Shown here: one piece after another, positions 8,709 to 16,656 of the stretch | Layout of the letters: each line of letters opens with the position of its first letter | How positions within the stretch are numbered: the stretch's first letter is position 1 | NCBI GenBank assembly: GCA_021413585.1 | Contig: JAIOQB010000486.1 | Span: 1 to 48,663 of the forward strand | Length of the DNA stretch: 48,663 nucleotides | Direction: 5' to 3' | Source: Planctomycetia bacterium | Lineage (GTDB): Bacteria; Planctomycetota; Planctomycetia; Pirellulales; UBA7805 | Translations under genes and position numbers: made by a program | The notes under the pieces: model-generated | Database searches by the model: none | What the model was told of the DNA's origin: nothing | What the model saw: only the letters and a program-made list of their open reading frames with translations

Positions 8709-10226
8709 ATGACCGCGCGGCGCAACCGGGCGCTCGTCCTGCTGGCCGGCATCGTGGGGGCCGGTATCGGGTTGCTGGTCGCGCACTTCACTCGATTGGC
8801 GCATCTGCCGCCGGTGGGGTCCACTCGGCTTCCTTACCCTTATGTCGTTCCAAGGACCGAAGGGGATGTGGCCCTGCGCCTGGCGATGGTCCACGACGTG
8901 CTTCACGAGCGATTTCCTCGCCACGGCCCGGCCTATTACAAAGAGCGCAACCGCCTGTGCCGGCAATCGCTCGCTGCTCTAAAGGCCCCAGCGGAAACCG
9001 GCCGGCCGCCGCAAAAGTATTTTGACCTGCTCGACGACCTGGCGGTCGGGCTCGATCAGACGGGAGAATACGAAGAGGCCATTCGGGTAATGCGCGACAA
9101 GCTCCTTCAGCAATTGAAACTGGGAGTGCCGCGAACTGAACTCTACTCGACCTACGCGAACCTGGGCACGTTTCTGATCCTGGGTCCGTTTCGGCATGTG
9201 CGTCCCGGCAACGAGAGCGACAAGCAAGTATTGCGCGAGGGGTTGAAGGACATTCAGACGGCCGTGGAGATCAATCCGAATTCACACTTCGGGCGCGAAC
9301 CATGGCAAGTGGCAATCATCGAGTACATGATCGCGCTGTACGGCAATCCAGAAGTGCTGCTGCAATTCGACATGGTGGGCAACGGCCTTGACGCGAAGGT
9401 GGACGGCACCGGCCGCAGCCCGATGGCCGATTTCGGCATCACGACGTCGGCAGCAGCGGGCCCGCGACATCATCGCGTGGACCTTGCGATCAAGAAGTCT
9501 GCAATGGCGGCTGACTACCTGAAGCATCCCGAGTCGTGGGATCGTTGCCGGGAGGTGCGGCAACTGATTACCAAGGTGGGCGCCGAAGAGGGTTGGAACA
9601 AGACCGTAGCGTCCGAACACAACCAGCCTGTGCCGTTCGATGAGCCGACGCTCGGCATCGTGGGCATGTGGCGGATGGGGGGCGGCGCTCATCCTTATTT
9701 CGCGGTGGCCCTGGGAGAGACGATGCTGCGAGTCGGCGAGCGCCATCTGGCGTGGAGCGCCTTCGAGCGGGCCGGCCTCATGGCCAAATTCACATGGCCC
9801 GATCCACTGCTGCAACAGCGATTTAAGGAGCATTGCCGCCGCCGCCAGGCAGCCATCGAGGCCACGCTGCCCGCAGGCGAGATCGGCGCGCTGCGCCCCG
9901 CCTTCGACGCCGAGCTGGCCCTGGGCTTAGCCTACCAAAAGGCTTATCAGCAATACGAGGAGCAGAGCATCGCCTCCTTCAATCCCAAGGGCAATCCCAA
10001 GGAGGCAGGCAAGTCGATCGAAGACCCTCACTTCTACGACGACTTCCATGCCCATCACAAATCCATCGCCTCGCCCGCTTCCGACGCCGACTCATTTCAT
10101 ACGAGCAAATGGTGGATGCCCTCCTGGTCGGTCGTGATGGCCCTGCTGCTGGCGGGCGTGTTCGCGCTGGTGGCGGCGGGGTGGTTGCCTCGTGACCGCC
10201 GGCCGCGACACAGTCTGCCTGTATAA
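8709..10226 (+). CDS. Membrane protein with TPR-like helical region, unknown
   Basis: This 505-residue protein has an N-terminal membrane helix at about residues 8-28 and a second one near the C-terminus (about 470-493, in SVVMALLLAGVFALVAAGW), followed by a short basic tail. Between them is a helical region with TPR-like pairs (for example YFDLLDDLAVGLDQTGEYEE and LYSTYANLGTFLIL), typical of planctomycetal exported TPR proteins. The bulk is therefore probably outside the cytoplasmic membrane, held by both ends. An AAGGGAA motif precedes the ATG. It is followed almost immediately by the leucine-rich repeat gene, suggesting one transcript. Function is unknown. Confidence 0.75.
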   Translation: MTARRNRALVLLAGIVGAGIGLLVAHFTRLAHLPPVGSTRLPYPYVVPRTEGDVALRLAMVHDVLHERFPRHGPAYYKERNRLCRQSLAALKAPAETGRPPQKYFDLLDDLAVGLDQTGEYEEAIRVMRDKLLQQLKLGVPRTELYSTYANLGTFLILGPFRHVRPGNESDKQVLREGLKDIQTAVEINPNSHFGREPWQVAIIEYMIALYGNPEVLLQFDMVGNGLDAKVDGTGRSPMADFGITTSAAAGPRHHRVDLAIKKSAMAADYLKHPESWDRCREVRQLITKVGAEEGWNKTVASEHNQPVPFDEPTLGIVGMWRMGGGAHPYFAVALGETMLRVGERHLAWSAFERAGLMAKFTWPDPLLQQRFKEHCRRRQAAIEATLPAGEIGALRPAFDAELALGLAYQKAYQQYEEQSIASFNPKGNPKEAGKSIEDPHFYDDFHAHHKSIASPASDADSFHTSKWWMPSWSVVMALLLAGVFALVAAGWLPRDRRPRHSLPV

Positions 10227-10233
10227 CCAAGGT

Positions 10234-11187
10234 ATGAATGCTGTCACCGTCTCCACACCTGATCGGCCGCCGAAGACCCGACGCCGTTGGTGTCAGTTTC
10301 GCCTGCGGACGCTGCTGATCCTCACGACCATCCCGGCCGTTGTGCTTGGCTGGTGGTCATACAAGGCCCGGCAGCAGCGGGAGGCGGTGGCAGCGCTGGA
10401 GAGAATCGGCGGCACGGTCAATTATGATCTCAGAGTTCCGCTCTTGGGCTGGATGGAACATCCGCCCCAATGGCCGTCAGGATTGCTGGAGGTCGTGGGG
10501 GTGGATTTTTTCGCCAGCGTGGGGCGGGTCTATCTCGATAACACGACCGTCACCGATGCCGATTTGACGCACCTCAGGCATCTGACTTCTGTTTTTTACG
10601 TCGATCTCAATAGCACTCGCGTCACAGATTCTGGACTGGCACATCTGCAAGAACTGAGCGCACTGACGCGTGTTGACCTCGATGACACTCAAGTTTCCGA
10701 TGCGGGCCTGGAGCACCTCCGCAACCTGACCCAGCTTGATAGTATCACACTCCGTCATACACGCGTCACGGATGTGGGCATGAAACACCTGGGCGGACTA
10801 AGGGCGCTGGTCGATATCAATGTGGGGAATACACAAGTATCCGACGCGGGCTTAAAACACCTCAGCGGCCTGAAAACGCTCGAATGTCTCCGGCTCAACA
10901 ATACGAAGGTGACCGATGGCGGCTTGATCCACCTCCGCGGCCTGACTTCGCTTGGCACCCTCGACCTCGCTGACACACAAATCACGGACGCCGGCCTGCA
11001 ACACCTCCAGGGCCTCACTAACCTGAATGACCTCAATCTCAGCGACACTCAAATAACCGACGCTGGGCTGTCGCACCTCAAAGGCTTGAAGGAGTTGGAA
11101 AAACTCGACCTCGACAATACGAAAGTGACACCAGCGATTGAGGCGAAACTCAAGAGTTCATTACCCAAATGCTGTAACGATCGCTGA
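10234..11187 (+). CDS. Membrane-anchored leucine-rich repeat protein
   Basis: This 317-residue protein has an N-terminal basic segment and one membrane helix (RLRTLLILTTIPAVVLGWW, about residues 28-46), an anchor very common in planctomycetal exported proteins. From about residue 100 it is a stack of about nine 24-residue leucine-rich repeats with the pattern LxxLxxLxLxxTxVTDxGLxHL. The repeats are nearly regular, which fits either recent internal duplication or a rigid binding solenoid. ATG 10234 lies eight bases after the previous stop; an in-frame GTG at 10192 would overlap that gene and is the alternative. A protein-binding role on the outer face of the membrane is inferred; no ligand is known. 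Confidence 0.85.
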   Translation: MNAVTVSTPDRPPKTRRRWCQFRLRTLLILTTIPAVVLGWWSYKARQQREAVAALERIGGTVNYDLRVPLLGWMEHPPQWPSGLLEVVGVDFFASVGRVYLDNTTVTDADLTHLRHLTSVFYVDLNSTRVTDSGLAHLQELSALTRVDLDDTQVSDAGLEHLRNLTQLDSITLRHTRVTDVGMKHLGGLRALVDINVGNTQVSDAGLKHLSGLKTLECLRLNNTKVTDGGLIHLRGLTSLGTLDLADTQITDAGLQHLQGLTNLNDLNLSDTQITDAGLSHLKGLKELEKLDLDNTKVTPAIEAKLKSSLPKCCNDR

Positions 11188-11439
11188 GCGTGCTGAGCCA
11201 CCCGTGAGGTGATTGTCTGTGAATATCTGGCCCCACGAATTCCTCCGGACGAGCGGGTCTAAATCGAGCGTACGGCGTGCGTAGGCATGGCTGGGACAAT
11301 GCCCCATAGTGCCGCAATCTGCGTCAGAGTGCCGCACTGGCGCAAGCTCAGGATACACTTTCAAGCGTGTGGCTCCCCTATCATTACTCGCTAATCTCTC
11401 GACCACTTCTGGACCCAACTTCTCTGACAAGAGGTGGCG

Positions 11440-11781
11440 TTAGATCGCTTTTGGTCCCAGCCAGAACCACAGGCCGATCGTGGCCGCGGCCAGGAGAATG
11501 CCGGCAGCGAATGCGGGCCAGAAACCCAAGCCCAACCGGTTCGCGAACCCCAGGGGAATGAAAAATGGCAGGCCCAGCGGCACCAGGATCAGCGTCTCGT
11601 GGGCCAGCCGTGATATGGCCGTCAAATCGCGATGCTGCGTCCAAGTCAGAATGAACGCCAGGATGCTGACCAGCGGCAACGTCAGTAGCAAGGCGCCCAG
11701 TCGCGGGACGCGATTGCCAATCTCCGAAACGGCCACGATGATCGCCCCGGAAATCGCAGCTTTTAAGAGCATTTGCCACAT
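11440..11781 (-). CDS. DUF3147 family small membrane protein
   Basis: This 113-residue protein has three or four membrane helices. It shows the DUF3147 pattern: a first helix followed by SEIGNRVPRLGALLLTLPLV, a central LAHETLILVPLGLPFF helix, and a last RLGLGFWPAFAAGI helix. Two in-frame starts exist; ATG 11781 sits eight bases from AGGAG, while ATG 11787 is only two bases away, so 11781 is preferred. It is divergent from the chromate operon and shares the intergenic region with its promoter. The role of DUF3147 is unknown; linkage to chromate resistance is only positional. The 250 bases downstream (11188-11439) hold nothing recognised. Confidence 0.8.
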   Translation of the reverse strand: MWQMLLKAAISGAIIVAVSEIGNRVPRLGALLLTLPLVSILAFILTWTQHRDLTAISRLAHETLILVPLGLPFFIPLGFANRLGLGFWPAFAAGILLAAATIGLWFWLGPKAI

Positions 11782-11835
11782 GATCATGTCTCCTTATGGA
11801 TGTCCCCCTTTGGGGTCGGCCCGTCAGCAGGCGCA

Positions 11836-11864
11836 TTGACCGCGACAAAAGGCTTTCCTACATT
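11836..11864 (+). promoter_or_regulatory. Promoter of the chromate operon
   Basis: TTGACC (11836-11841, five of six consensus) and TACATT (11859-11864, four of six) are separated by exactly 17 bases. The start of transcription would fall near 11871, about 36 bases before the ATG of chrA. This is the best vegetative-type promoter in the window and is overlapped by the palindrome at 11863-11880. Confidence 0.65.
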
Positions 11865-11880
11865 GTAACCGTGGTTACAA
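11863..11880. promoter_or_regulatory. Perfect palindrome overlapping the chromate promoter (operator)
   Basis: TTGTAACC-GT-GGTTACAA is a perfect 8-2-8 inverted repeat. It covers the last bases of the -10 box and the likely transcription start, the classic place for a repressor. The GTAAC/GTTAC half sites resemble those of small winged-helix repressors (MarR/HxlR type), but no such gene is in the window. ChrB itself is the known chromate-responsive regulator of chrBA operons, so its N-terminal half encoded at 13156 is one candidate ligand. Confidence 0.65.
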
Positions 11881-11906
11881 GAAGCTGAAGTGGGACGGGT
11901 TGGCCG

Positions 11907-13139
11907 ATGTCCGCGACTGATTTGAGTGCCCCCACGCCGAACGTACAAGCCGCGCCACCGCCATATACGCTGTGGCAAATGGTCATCTACATGCTGAAGT
12001 TGGGGACGTGGGGGTTCGGCGGCCCGGTCGCGCTGGTGGGCTACATGCACCGCGACCTGGTCGAACGTCGCGGTTGGATCTCGGAGGCCGAATATAAAGA
12101 GGGTCTCGCGCTCGCCCAGTTGATGCCCGGCCCGTTGGCCGCCCAACTTTCAATCTACCTGGGCTACGTCCACTACGGCGTCCTGGGTGCGACACTCGTC
12201 GGCGTGACTTTCATCGTTCCGTCATTCTTGATGGTCCTGGCCATTGGCTGGGCTTATGTCCGCTACGGGGGACTGAGCTGGATGCAGGCCGTGTTCTACG
12301 GCGTCGGGCCGTGCGTCATCGGCATCATTACCATCAGTTCGGTGAAGCTCACCCGCAAGACAATTGGCACAAGTCGTCTGTTGTGGTTGATCTTCCTGGC
12401 GTCGATCACCGTAACCATTGTGACCGAAAACGAGATGGTTTCACTCTTTCTTGTTGCTGGCCTATTGGTCTGGCTTGTCCGCGCGCCGCCCCGATTTCTG
12501 CGGCGTGGTTCGACGGTCGGTCTACTGGCAGGTATCCCGCTGGCCGTGACGCTCTCTAACACACCGGCAGCCGATGGACAGCGCTATTGGCAAATCTTCT
12601 GGTTCTTTGCCAAGGCTGGCGCGTTCGTGTTCGGTAGCGGGCTGGCGATCGTCCCGTTCTTGTATGGCGGCGTGGTGAAGGAATATGGTTGGCTCAACGA
12701 CCGGCAGTTTCTCGACGCGGTGGCCGTGGCCATGATCACTCCGGGCCCCGTTGTCATCACCGTGGGGTTCATCGGCTATCTGGTCGGCGGCTGGTGGGGT
12801 GCCGTGGTGGCGGCCATCGCGACATTTCTTCCCTGCTACCTGTTTACGGTCATTCCGGCCCCCTATTTCAAGAAGCATGGCAAGCGACCGGGGATTGTGG
12901 CGTTTGTCGATGGAGTCACCGCCGCAGCCGTGGGGGCCATTGCCGGAGCAGTCGTCGTGCTGGGTCGCCGCACGATCTTCGAGCAGAGTTGGACACCGGA
13001 TGTCCCGAAGGTGGTCATGTTGCTCGCGACGATTGCTGTGTTGTGGCGATTCAAAAAATTGCCGGAACCCGTCGTTGTCGCCGCGGCCGCGATACTGGGT
13101 TTGATCGTTTATCCCCTATTTCATGTGCAAGCACCGTGA
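11907..13139 (+). CDS. chrA: Chromate efflux transporter ChrA, long (two-domain) form
   Basis: At 410 residues this is a full-length two-domain CHR transporter. The N-terminal domain (about 20-200) carries LGTWGFGGPVALVGYM and the LAQLMPGPLAAQL helix; the C-terminal domain (about 225-405) repeats these as GSGLAIVPFLYGG and AMITPGPVVITVGF. About ten to twelve hydrophobic segments are visible. ChrA exports chromate from the cytoplasm using the proton motive force. It is the first gene of an operon that continues with the two ChrB halves and a DUF1259 gene. No strong ribosome-binding site precedes the ATG. The gap to the next gene is 16 bases. Confidence 0.93.
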   Translation: MSATDLSAPTPNVQAAPPPYTLWQMVIYMLKLGTWGFGGPVALVGYMHRDLVERRGWISEAEYKEGLALAQLMPGPLAAQLSIYLGYVHYGVLGATLVGVTFIVPSFLMVLAIGWAYVRYGGLSWMQAVFYGVGPCVIGIITISSVKLTRKTIGTSRLLWLIFLASITVTIVTENEMVSLFLVAGLLVWLVRAPPRFLRRGSTVGLLAGIPLAVTLSNTPAADGQRYWQIFWFFAKAGAFVFGSGLAIVPFLYGGVVKEYGWLNDRQFLDAVAVAMITPGPVVITVGFIGYLVGGWWGAVVAAIATFLPCYLFTVIPAPYFKKHGKRPGIVAFVDGVTAAAVGAIAGAVVVLGRRTIFEQSWTPDVPKVVMLLATIAVLWRFKKLPEPVVVAAAAILGLIVYPLFHVQAP

Positions 13140-13155
13140 CCGGGGAGAGATTCAC

Positions 13156-13590
13156 GTGAAAAGATGGGTGCAGCTTGTCTACAAGATCCCACGGGAGCCG
13201 ACCGCCGGCCGGGTCAAGGTGTGGCGCAAGCTCAAACAGTTGGGCGCAGTCGCCTTGCAGGACGCGGTGTGGGTTCTTCCGGCCACGTCCCGGACCCAGG
13301 AGCAATTCCAGTGGCTGGCGGCAGAAATTGTCGAACTGGGTGGCGAAGCCACTCTCTTCACATCGGAATTGGTATTCGCAGATAATGCAGATGCACTGAT
13401 CGATCAATTTGAAGAGCCCGTTCGCAAGGCATACCAGGAAATCTTGAAAGCACTCAAACGGAAGGACCACAACCTGCCCGAACTGGCTCGGCGGTTTCAG
13501 AAAATCCAATCACGGGACTACTTTCAATCCAAACTGGGCACCGAAGTACGAACCAGACTACTGAAGGCACGAGGAAAGGGACCGTCATGA
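13156..13590 (+). CDS. ChrB N-terminal domain as a separate protein
   Basis: This 144-residue protein matches the N-terminal domain of ChrB (PF20229): LVYKIPREPTAGRVKVWRKL, then LGAVALQDAVWVLPATSRTQ, then a Glu-rich helix and a basic C-terminal part. In classical ChrB this domain precedes the catalytic-like C-terminal domain in one chain of about 300 residues; here a stop codon separates them and the next gene starts in an ATGA overlap. The start is the GTG at 13156, with GGGGAGAG about seven bases upstream; an earlier in-frame ATG at 13123 would overlap chrA. The domain is thought to carry the DNA-binding function of ChrB, so it may act at the palindrome upstream of chrA (inference). Confidence 0.82.
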   Translation: MKRWVQLVYKIPREPTAGRVKVWRKLKQLGAVALQDAVWVLPATSRTQEQFQWLAAEIVELGGEATLFTSELVFADNADALIDQFEEPVRKAYQEILKALKRKDHNLPELARRFQKIQSRDYFQSKLGTEVRTRLLKARGKGPS

Positions 13591-14057
13591 AATGGGTCAC
13601 CTGGGAAAACGTCGGCGTGGATCGCATGGCCTGTGCGTGGCTGATCCGCAAGCAGATCGATCCCAAGGCCAAGTTCCTCTTCGTCCCTGTGGGTCAGACC
13701 AATGACCTGCCAGCCAGCGCCGAACCGTTCGATATTCCTGGAGTGCGGCTGTCGCACCACCAGGGGCATTGCTCGTTTTACGCGATGCTGAAGGAATACA
13801 AACTGACCGATCCGGTGCTTCAACGTATCGCCCGGATTGTCGACGAGGCGGACACGGTGCAAGAAGTCTGTGTCGAGCCGGCAGCGCCCGGGCTGGATCT
13901 GATCTGTGAGGGTGTCCGCGCGATCAGCCCCGATGACGATACCGCGCTGCAGCGAGGCGCGATGATCTACGACGCTCTCTATGCTTGGCTCAAGCATGTC
14001 CGCGACGAGAAACATAATGGGAACCCGCAGCGTGTGGCTTCAAAACCCTTTCAATGA
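13587..14057 (+). CDS. ChrB C-terminal domain protein
   Basis: This 156-residue protein corresponds to the C-terminal domain of ChrB (PF09828). Visible marks are KWVTWENVGVDRMACAWLI at the start, IDPKAKFLFVPV, FDIPGVRLSHHQGHCSFYAM, DEADT in the middle, and YDALYAWLK at the end. ChrB proteins sense chromate and regulate, or assist, the transporter. The gene overlaps the previous one by four bases (ATGA), so both halves should be made in equal amounts and may assemble. Its own stop overlaps the ribosome-binding site of the DUF1259 gene. Confidence 0.88.
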   Translation: MKWVTWENVGVDRMACAWLIRKQIDPKAKFLFVPVGQTNDLPASAEPFDIPGVRLSHHQGHCSFYAMLKEYKLTDPVLQRIARIVDEADTVQEVCVEPAAPGLDLICEGVRAISPDDDTALQRGAMIYDALYAWLKHVRDEKHNGNPQRVASKPFQ

Positions 14058-14069
14058 GGAGAATGTGCG

Positions 14070-14987
14070 ATGCGTCCAACGCCGTTCATAGCGTCCATGA
14101 TCGTTTGTCTCGGTGGATTTCAGTCCGCCAACGCGTGCGATTTGGAGGCTCCCAAGATCGCTGAAATCATGGGGGTCAAAACGACCACCACTCCCGATGG
14201 CGTGGTGCGCGTCGGCTGGCCGCGGAAGGATGTGGCCGTGCAGGTGGACGGACTGGCCATGCGGCCGTTCATGGGATTGGGCACGTGGGCCGCCTTCCAG
14301 CAGAGCGGCAAGATGTCGATGGTGATGGGGGATACCGTCTGTTTTGAAGACGAAGTTAATCCTGCACTGGATGCTGCGCTGAAGAACGGCCTGCTGGTCA
14401 CGGCTCTTCACAATCACTTCTTCTTCGACAACCCGAAGGTTTACTTCATGCACATCGGCGGCTCGGGCTGTCCCAACGAACTGGCCAAGGGAGTTCGTGC
14501 CGTGTGGGATGCCGTGAAGGAAGTCCGGAAGGTTCACCCGCAGCCTCAGCACGCTTTTCCCGGAGACGCTCCACAATACGGCAAGCTGGGCACCGACCAC
14601 CTGGCGGAGATCGTAGGCTCGAAGGGAACGTTAGAGGATGGCGTCTTCAAGATCACCATTGGCCGCAATGCCGAGATGGGCGGCGTGAAGTTCGGCGGCA
14701 GCATGGGGCTGACGACCTGGGCCGCCTTCGCCGGCACTGACGAGGCGGCCGTCGTCGATGGGGACTTCGCAATGACCGCGGACGAGGTGCAAGTGGTGTT
14801 GAAGGCGCTGCGGGCCGCCAACATCAACATCGTGGCTCTGCACAACCACATGGTCGGAGAAACGCCGAGCATCTACTTCACGCACTTCTGGGGCAAAGGT
14901 AGAGCAAAGGACTTGGCACGCGGACTTCAGCAAGCGATTAAGGCGCAAGAAACTGTCTCCAACAAGAAGGCGCCAGAGAACAAGTGA
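14070..14987 (+). CDS. Exported DUF1259 protein with two domain copies
   Basis: This 305-residue protein has a signal peptide (about 1-22, ending SANAC; the Cys at 23 could be a lipid attachment site or a disulfide residue). The mature part contains two copies of the DUF1259 (LpqO/LppY) domain: the first has GLGTWAAFQ, then LVTALHNHFF and the end KVYFMHIGGSG; the second has GLTTWAAFA, then IVALHNHMVG and SIYFTHFWGKG. The repeated LHNH motif looks like a metal site. GAGGAG lies eight bases before the ATG. DUF1259 genes are, from memory, found next to chrA in other bacteria, so a periplasmic role in chromate or metal resistance is possible but unproved. Confidence 0.85.
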   Translation: MRPTPFIASMIVCLGGFQSANACDLEAPKIAEIMGVKTTTTPDGVVRVGWPRKDVAVQVDGLAMRPFMGLGTWAAFQQSGKMSMVMGDTVCFEDEVNPALDAALKNGLLVTALHNHFFFDNPKVYFMHIGGSGCPNELAKGVRAVWDAVKEVRKVHPQPQHAFPGDAPQYGKLGTDHLAEIVGSKGTLEDGVFKITIGRNAEMGGVKFGGSMGLTTWAAFAGTDEAAVVDGDFAMTADEVQVVLKALRAANINIVALHNHMVGETPSIYFTHFWGKGRAKDLARGLQQAIKAQETVSNKKAPENK

Positions 14988-15304
14988 CCAAGGCGCATCG
15001 GTGACATCGGACGACAGGAGCCATTGTCGGTAGTCCCTCCAGTTGGCACCCTCTCGCCTTGGCAAAGGGGAAATTAGGGGGGCAGCCCCGTCTTTTCGCT
15101 GTGTGAAAATGGGGCAGTCCCCGGTCCTGGGGGACTTCTCGCTATGGGGATTTTTCGCTAAATCGGCGGGGAGATTCTCGCAGCCGGCCGTTACCTTGGG
15201 CCCACTTCGGACAATATATCGGTGGGAGTTCGATGGTCGGGGCGTGGGGACACGTCCCGAGTCGGCTTCCCGTACTTGGCCTGCCCACACTCAGCCCATC
15301 AAAA
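14988..15304. other. Intergenic region between chromate operon and MoxR cluster
   Basis: These 317 bases hold no gene. Two G/C-rich palindromic words stand out, GGGGCAGCCCC near 15077-15088 and GGGGCAGTCCCC at 15111-15122, similar to each other. A weak promoter candidate for the next gene is TTACCT (15191-15196) with TATATC (15215-15220), 18 bases apart. No terminator with a T-run is seen after the DUF1259 gene. Confidence 0.4.
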
Positions 15305-16519
15305 ATGAGCGAATCCGTGCAACGTTCGCTCGCCACCTTCCTCTGCCTGGTTGCCCTGCTGGCCGCACCAGCCTGGGCATGCGCCGAAGGGGCCTGGGAG
15401 ACCACGCCGGAGAGCGAAGCGGCGCTGCAGCGAGGGTTGCAGTGGCTCGCCCGCAACCAGGGGCCTAAGGGGACCTGGGACGACAAGCACCTGGGGCTGG
15501 TCAGCATGGGTGCGCTGGCGTTCATGGCTGCCGGGCACATGCCGGGACGCAGCAGCGAATTTGGCGAGCCGGTCGAGAAGGCGCTCAATGCCATCGTCAG
15601 CGGCGCGCAACCCTCGGGCCTGATCAACGTCGCCCAAGGGGACGACATGTACAACCATGGCCTGTCGACGTTCGTCCTCGGCCAGGCCTACGGCATGTCG
15701 GGTGACCCTCGCATCGGCCGGGCGCTCGATCGCGCGTTGCGTTTGATCTGCGACAGCCAATGCGCCGATGGCGGCTGGGGCTATCAAGCGAAGTCACTCG
15801 CCAACGGCCACGATCTGAGTCTGGTGGTGATGCAGTCGAAGGCCCTGCGCAGCGCGATGGACTGCGGCTTGAAGGTTCCGCCGGAAGTGGTCGGCAAAGC
15901 GGTGGCCAGCGTGCGGCGGTATTACATCCCCGAGGGAGGCTACAAGCCCGGCGAGACTGAGGCCGACTGGAAGAAGCGGCCCGGTTTCTTCTCGTATCAG
16001 GTGGCGGATAAGGGCCGCGTGTCGATCGCCATGACGTCGTGCGGCGTGGTTTGCCTGCAGGAGTTCGGCCAGTACGACGACTGGCGCATCCCGCAGGCGA
16101 TGCAATACGTCCGCAAGCAGATTTTGGGCGGCGCCCACGAGTTCGATCAGCAATATGCCAAGGCCCGCAAAAGCAAACCGGCCAATCACGTCCCGTTCGA
16201 CGGCTACACGCTGTACTACGTCGGCCAGGCGCTGTACCAGGTGGGCGGCAAGGATTGGCGCGAGTTGTATCCCGTGCTGCGCGATCAACTCGTCAAAAGC
16301 CAGACGAAAGACCCTAACAACCCGTCGCAAGATGGCAGTTGGCAGTCGACCGTGTGGTGGATGCAGGGCAAGGAAGCGCAATTGTACGGTACTGCCATCG
16401 CCTGCTTTTACCTGTCGATCCCGAATCGGTACCTGCCCATTTTGCAGGAAGGGCGGATTGAGGGGATCGAGGGAGCGAGGCTGAAAAATGACCAATCTCC
16501 AAATTCCAATCTCCAATAA
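15305..16519 (+). CDS. Exported alpha-toroid (prenyltransferase/squalene-cyclase fold) protein
   Basis: This 404-residue protein has a signal peptide (about residues 8-26, ending WACAEG). The rest is an alpha/alpha toroid of the prenyltransferase/squalene-oxidocyclase type. Repeats such as ALQRGLQWLARNQGPKGTW, YNHGLSTFVLGQAYGMSG, CADGGWGYQ and DGSWQSTVWWMQGKEAQLYG show the QxxDGxW-like turns of this fold. No DxDD cyclase motif is seen, so enzymatic activity is doubtful. In planctomycetes, proteins of this type commonly sit next to MoxR/DUF58 genes. ATG 15305 is chosen because the signal peptide starts there. The last residues and the stop codon lie inside a repeat (16488-16568), so the C-terminal tail is repeat-derived. 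Confidence 0.82.
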   Translation: MSESVQRSLATFLCLVALLAAPAWACAEGAWETTPESEAALQRGLQWLARNQGPKGTWDDKHLGLVSMGALAFMAAGHMPGRSSEFGEPVEKALNAIVSGAQPSGLINVAQGDDMYNHGLSTFVLGQAYGMSGDPRIGRALDRALRLICDSQCADGGWGYQAKSLANGHDLSLVVMQSKALRSAMDCGLKVPPEVVGKAVASVRRYYIPEGGYKPGETEADWKKRPGFFSYQVADKGRVSIAMTSCGVVCLQEFGQYDDWRIPQAMQYVRKQILGGAHEFDQQYAKARKSKPANHVPFDGYTLYYVGQALYQVGGKDWRELYPVLRDQLVKSQTKDPNNPSQDGSWQSTVWWMQGKEAQLYGTAIACFYLSIPNRYLPILQEGRIEGIEGARLKNDQSPNSNLQ

Positions 16520-16568
16520 AGACATAGCGCACCGCCTATTGGAGATTGGAATTTTGGTCATTGGTCAT
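16488..16568. repeat. Long inverted repeat of word family A
   Basis: The left arm (16488-16518) reads ATGACCAATCTCCAAATTCC and continues to CCAATCTCCAATA. The right arm (16537-16568) is its near-perfect complement, starting TATTGGAGATTGGAATTTTG and ending CATTGGTCAT. The loop is about 18 bases. The left arm contains the stop codon of the toroid gene. The same words are used at 961-990 and 28209-28280. Confidence 0.85.
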
Positions 16569-16570
16569 TA

Positions 16571-16620
16571 GAGCTTAGAGCTTCCTTCGTCATTCGTGCT
16601 TAGACATTCGTCATTCACTC
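16571..16620. repeat. Repeat word G (CATTCGTCATTC type)
   Basis: Next to the family A palindrome are short repeated words: GAGCTTAGAGCTT (16571-16583) followed by CTTCGTCATTCGTGCTTAG and ACATTCGTCATTCACTC (about 16587-16620). No inverted partner is visible in this window. The word is similar in style to the other families but different in sequence. Confidence 0.55.
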
Positions 16621-16656
16621 AGTCCCTTCCGTACTTAAACATTCTCTCCGCCCCCC

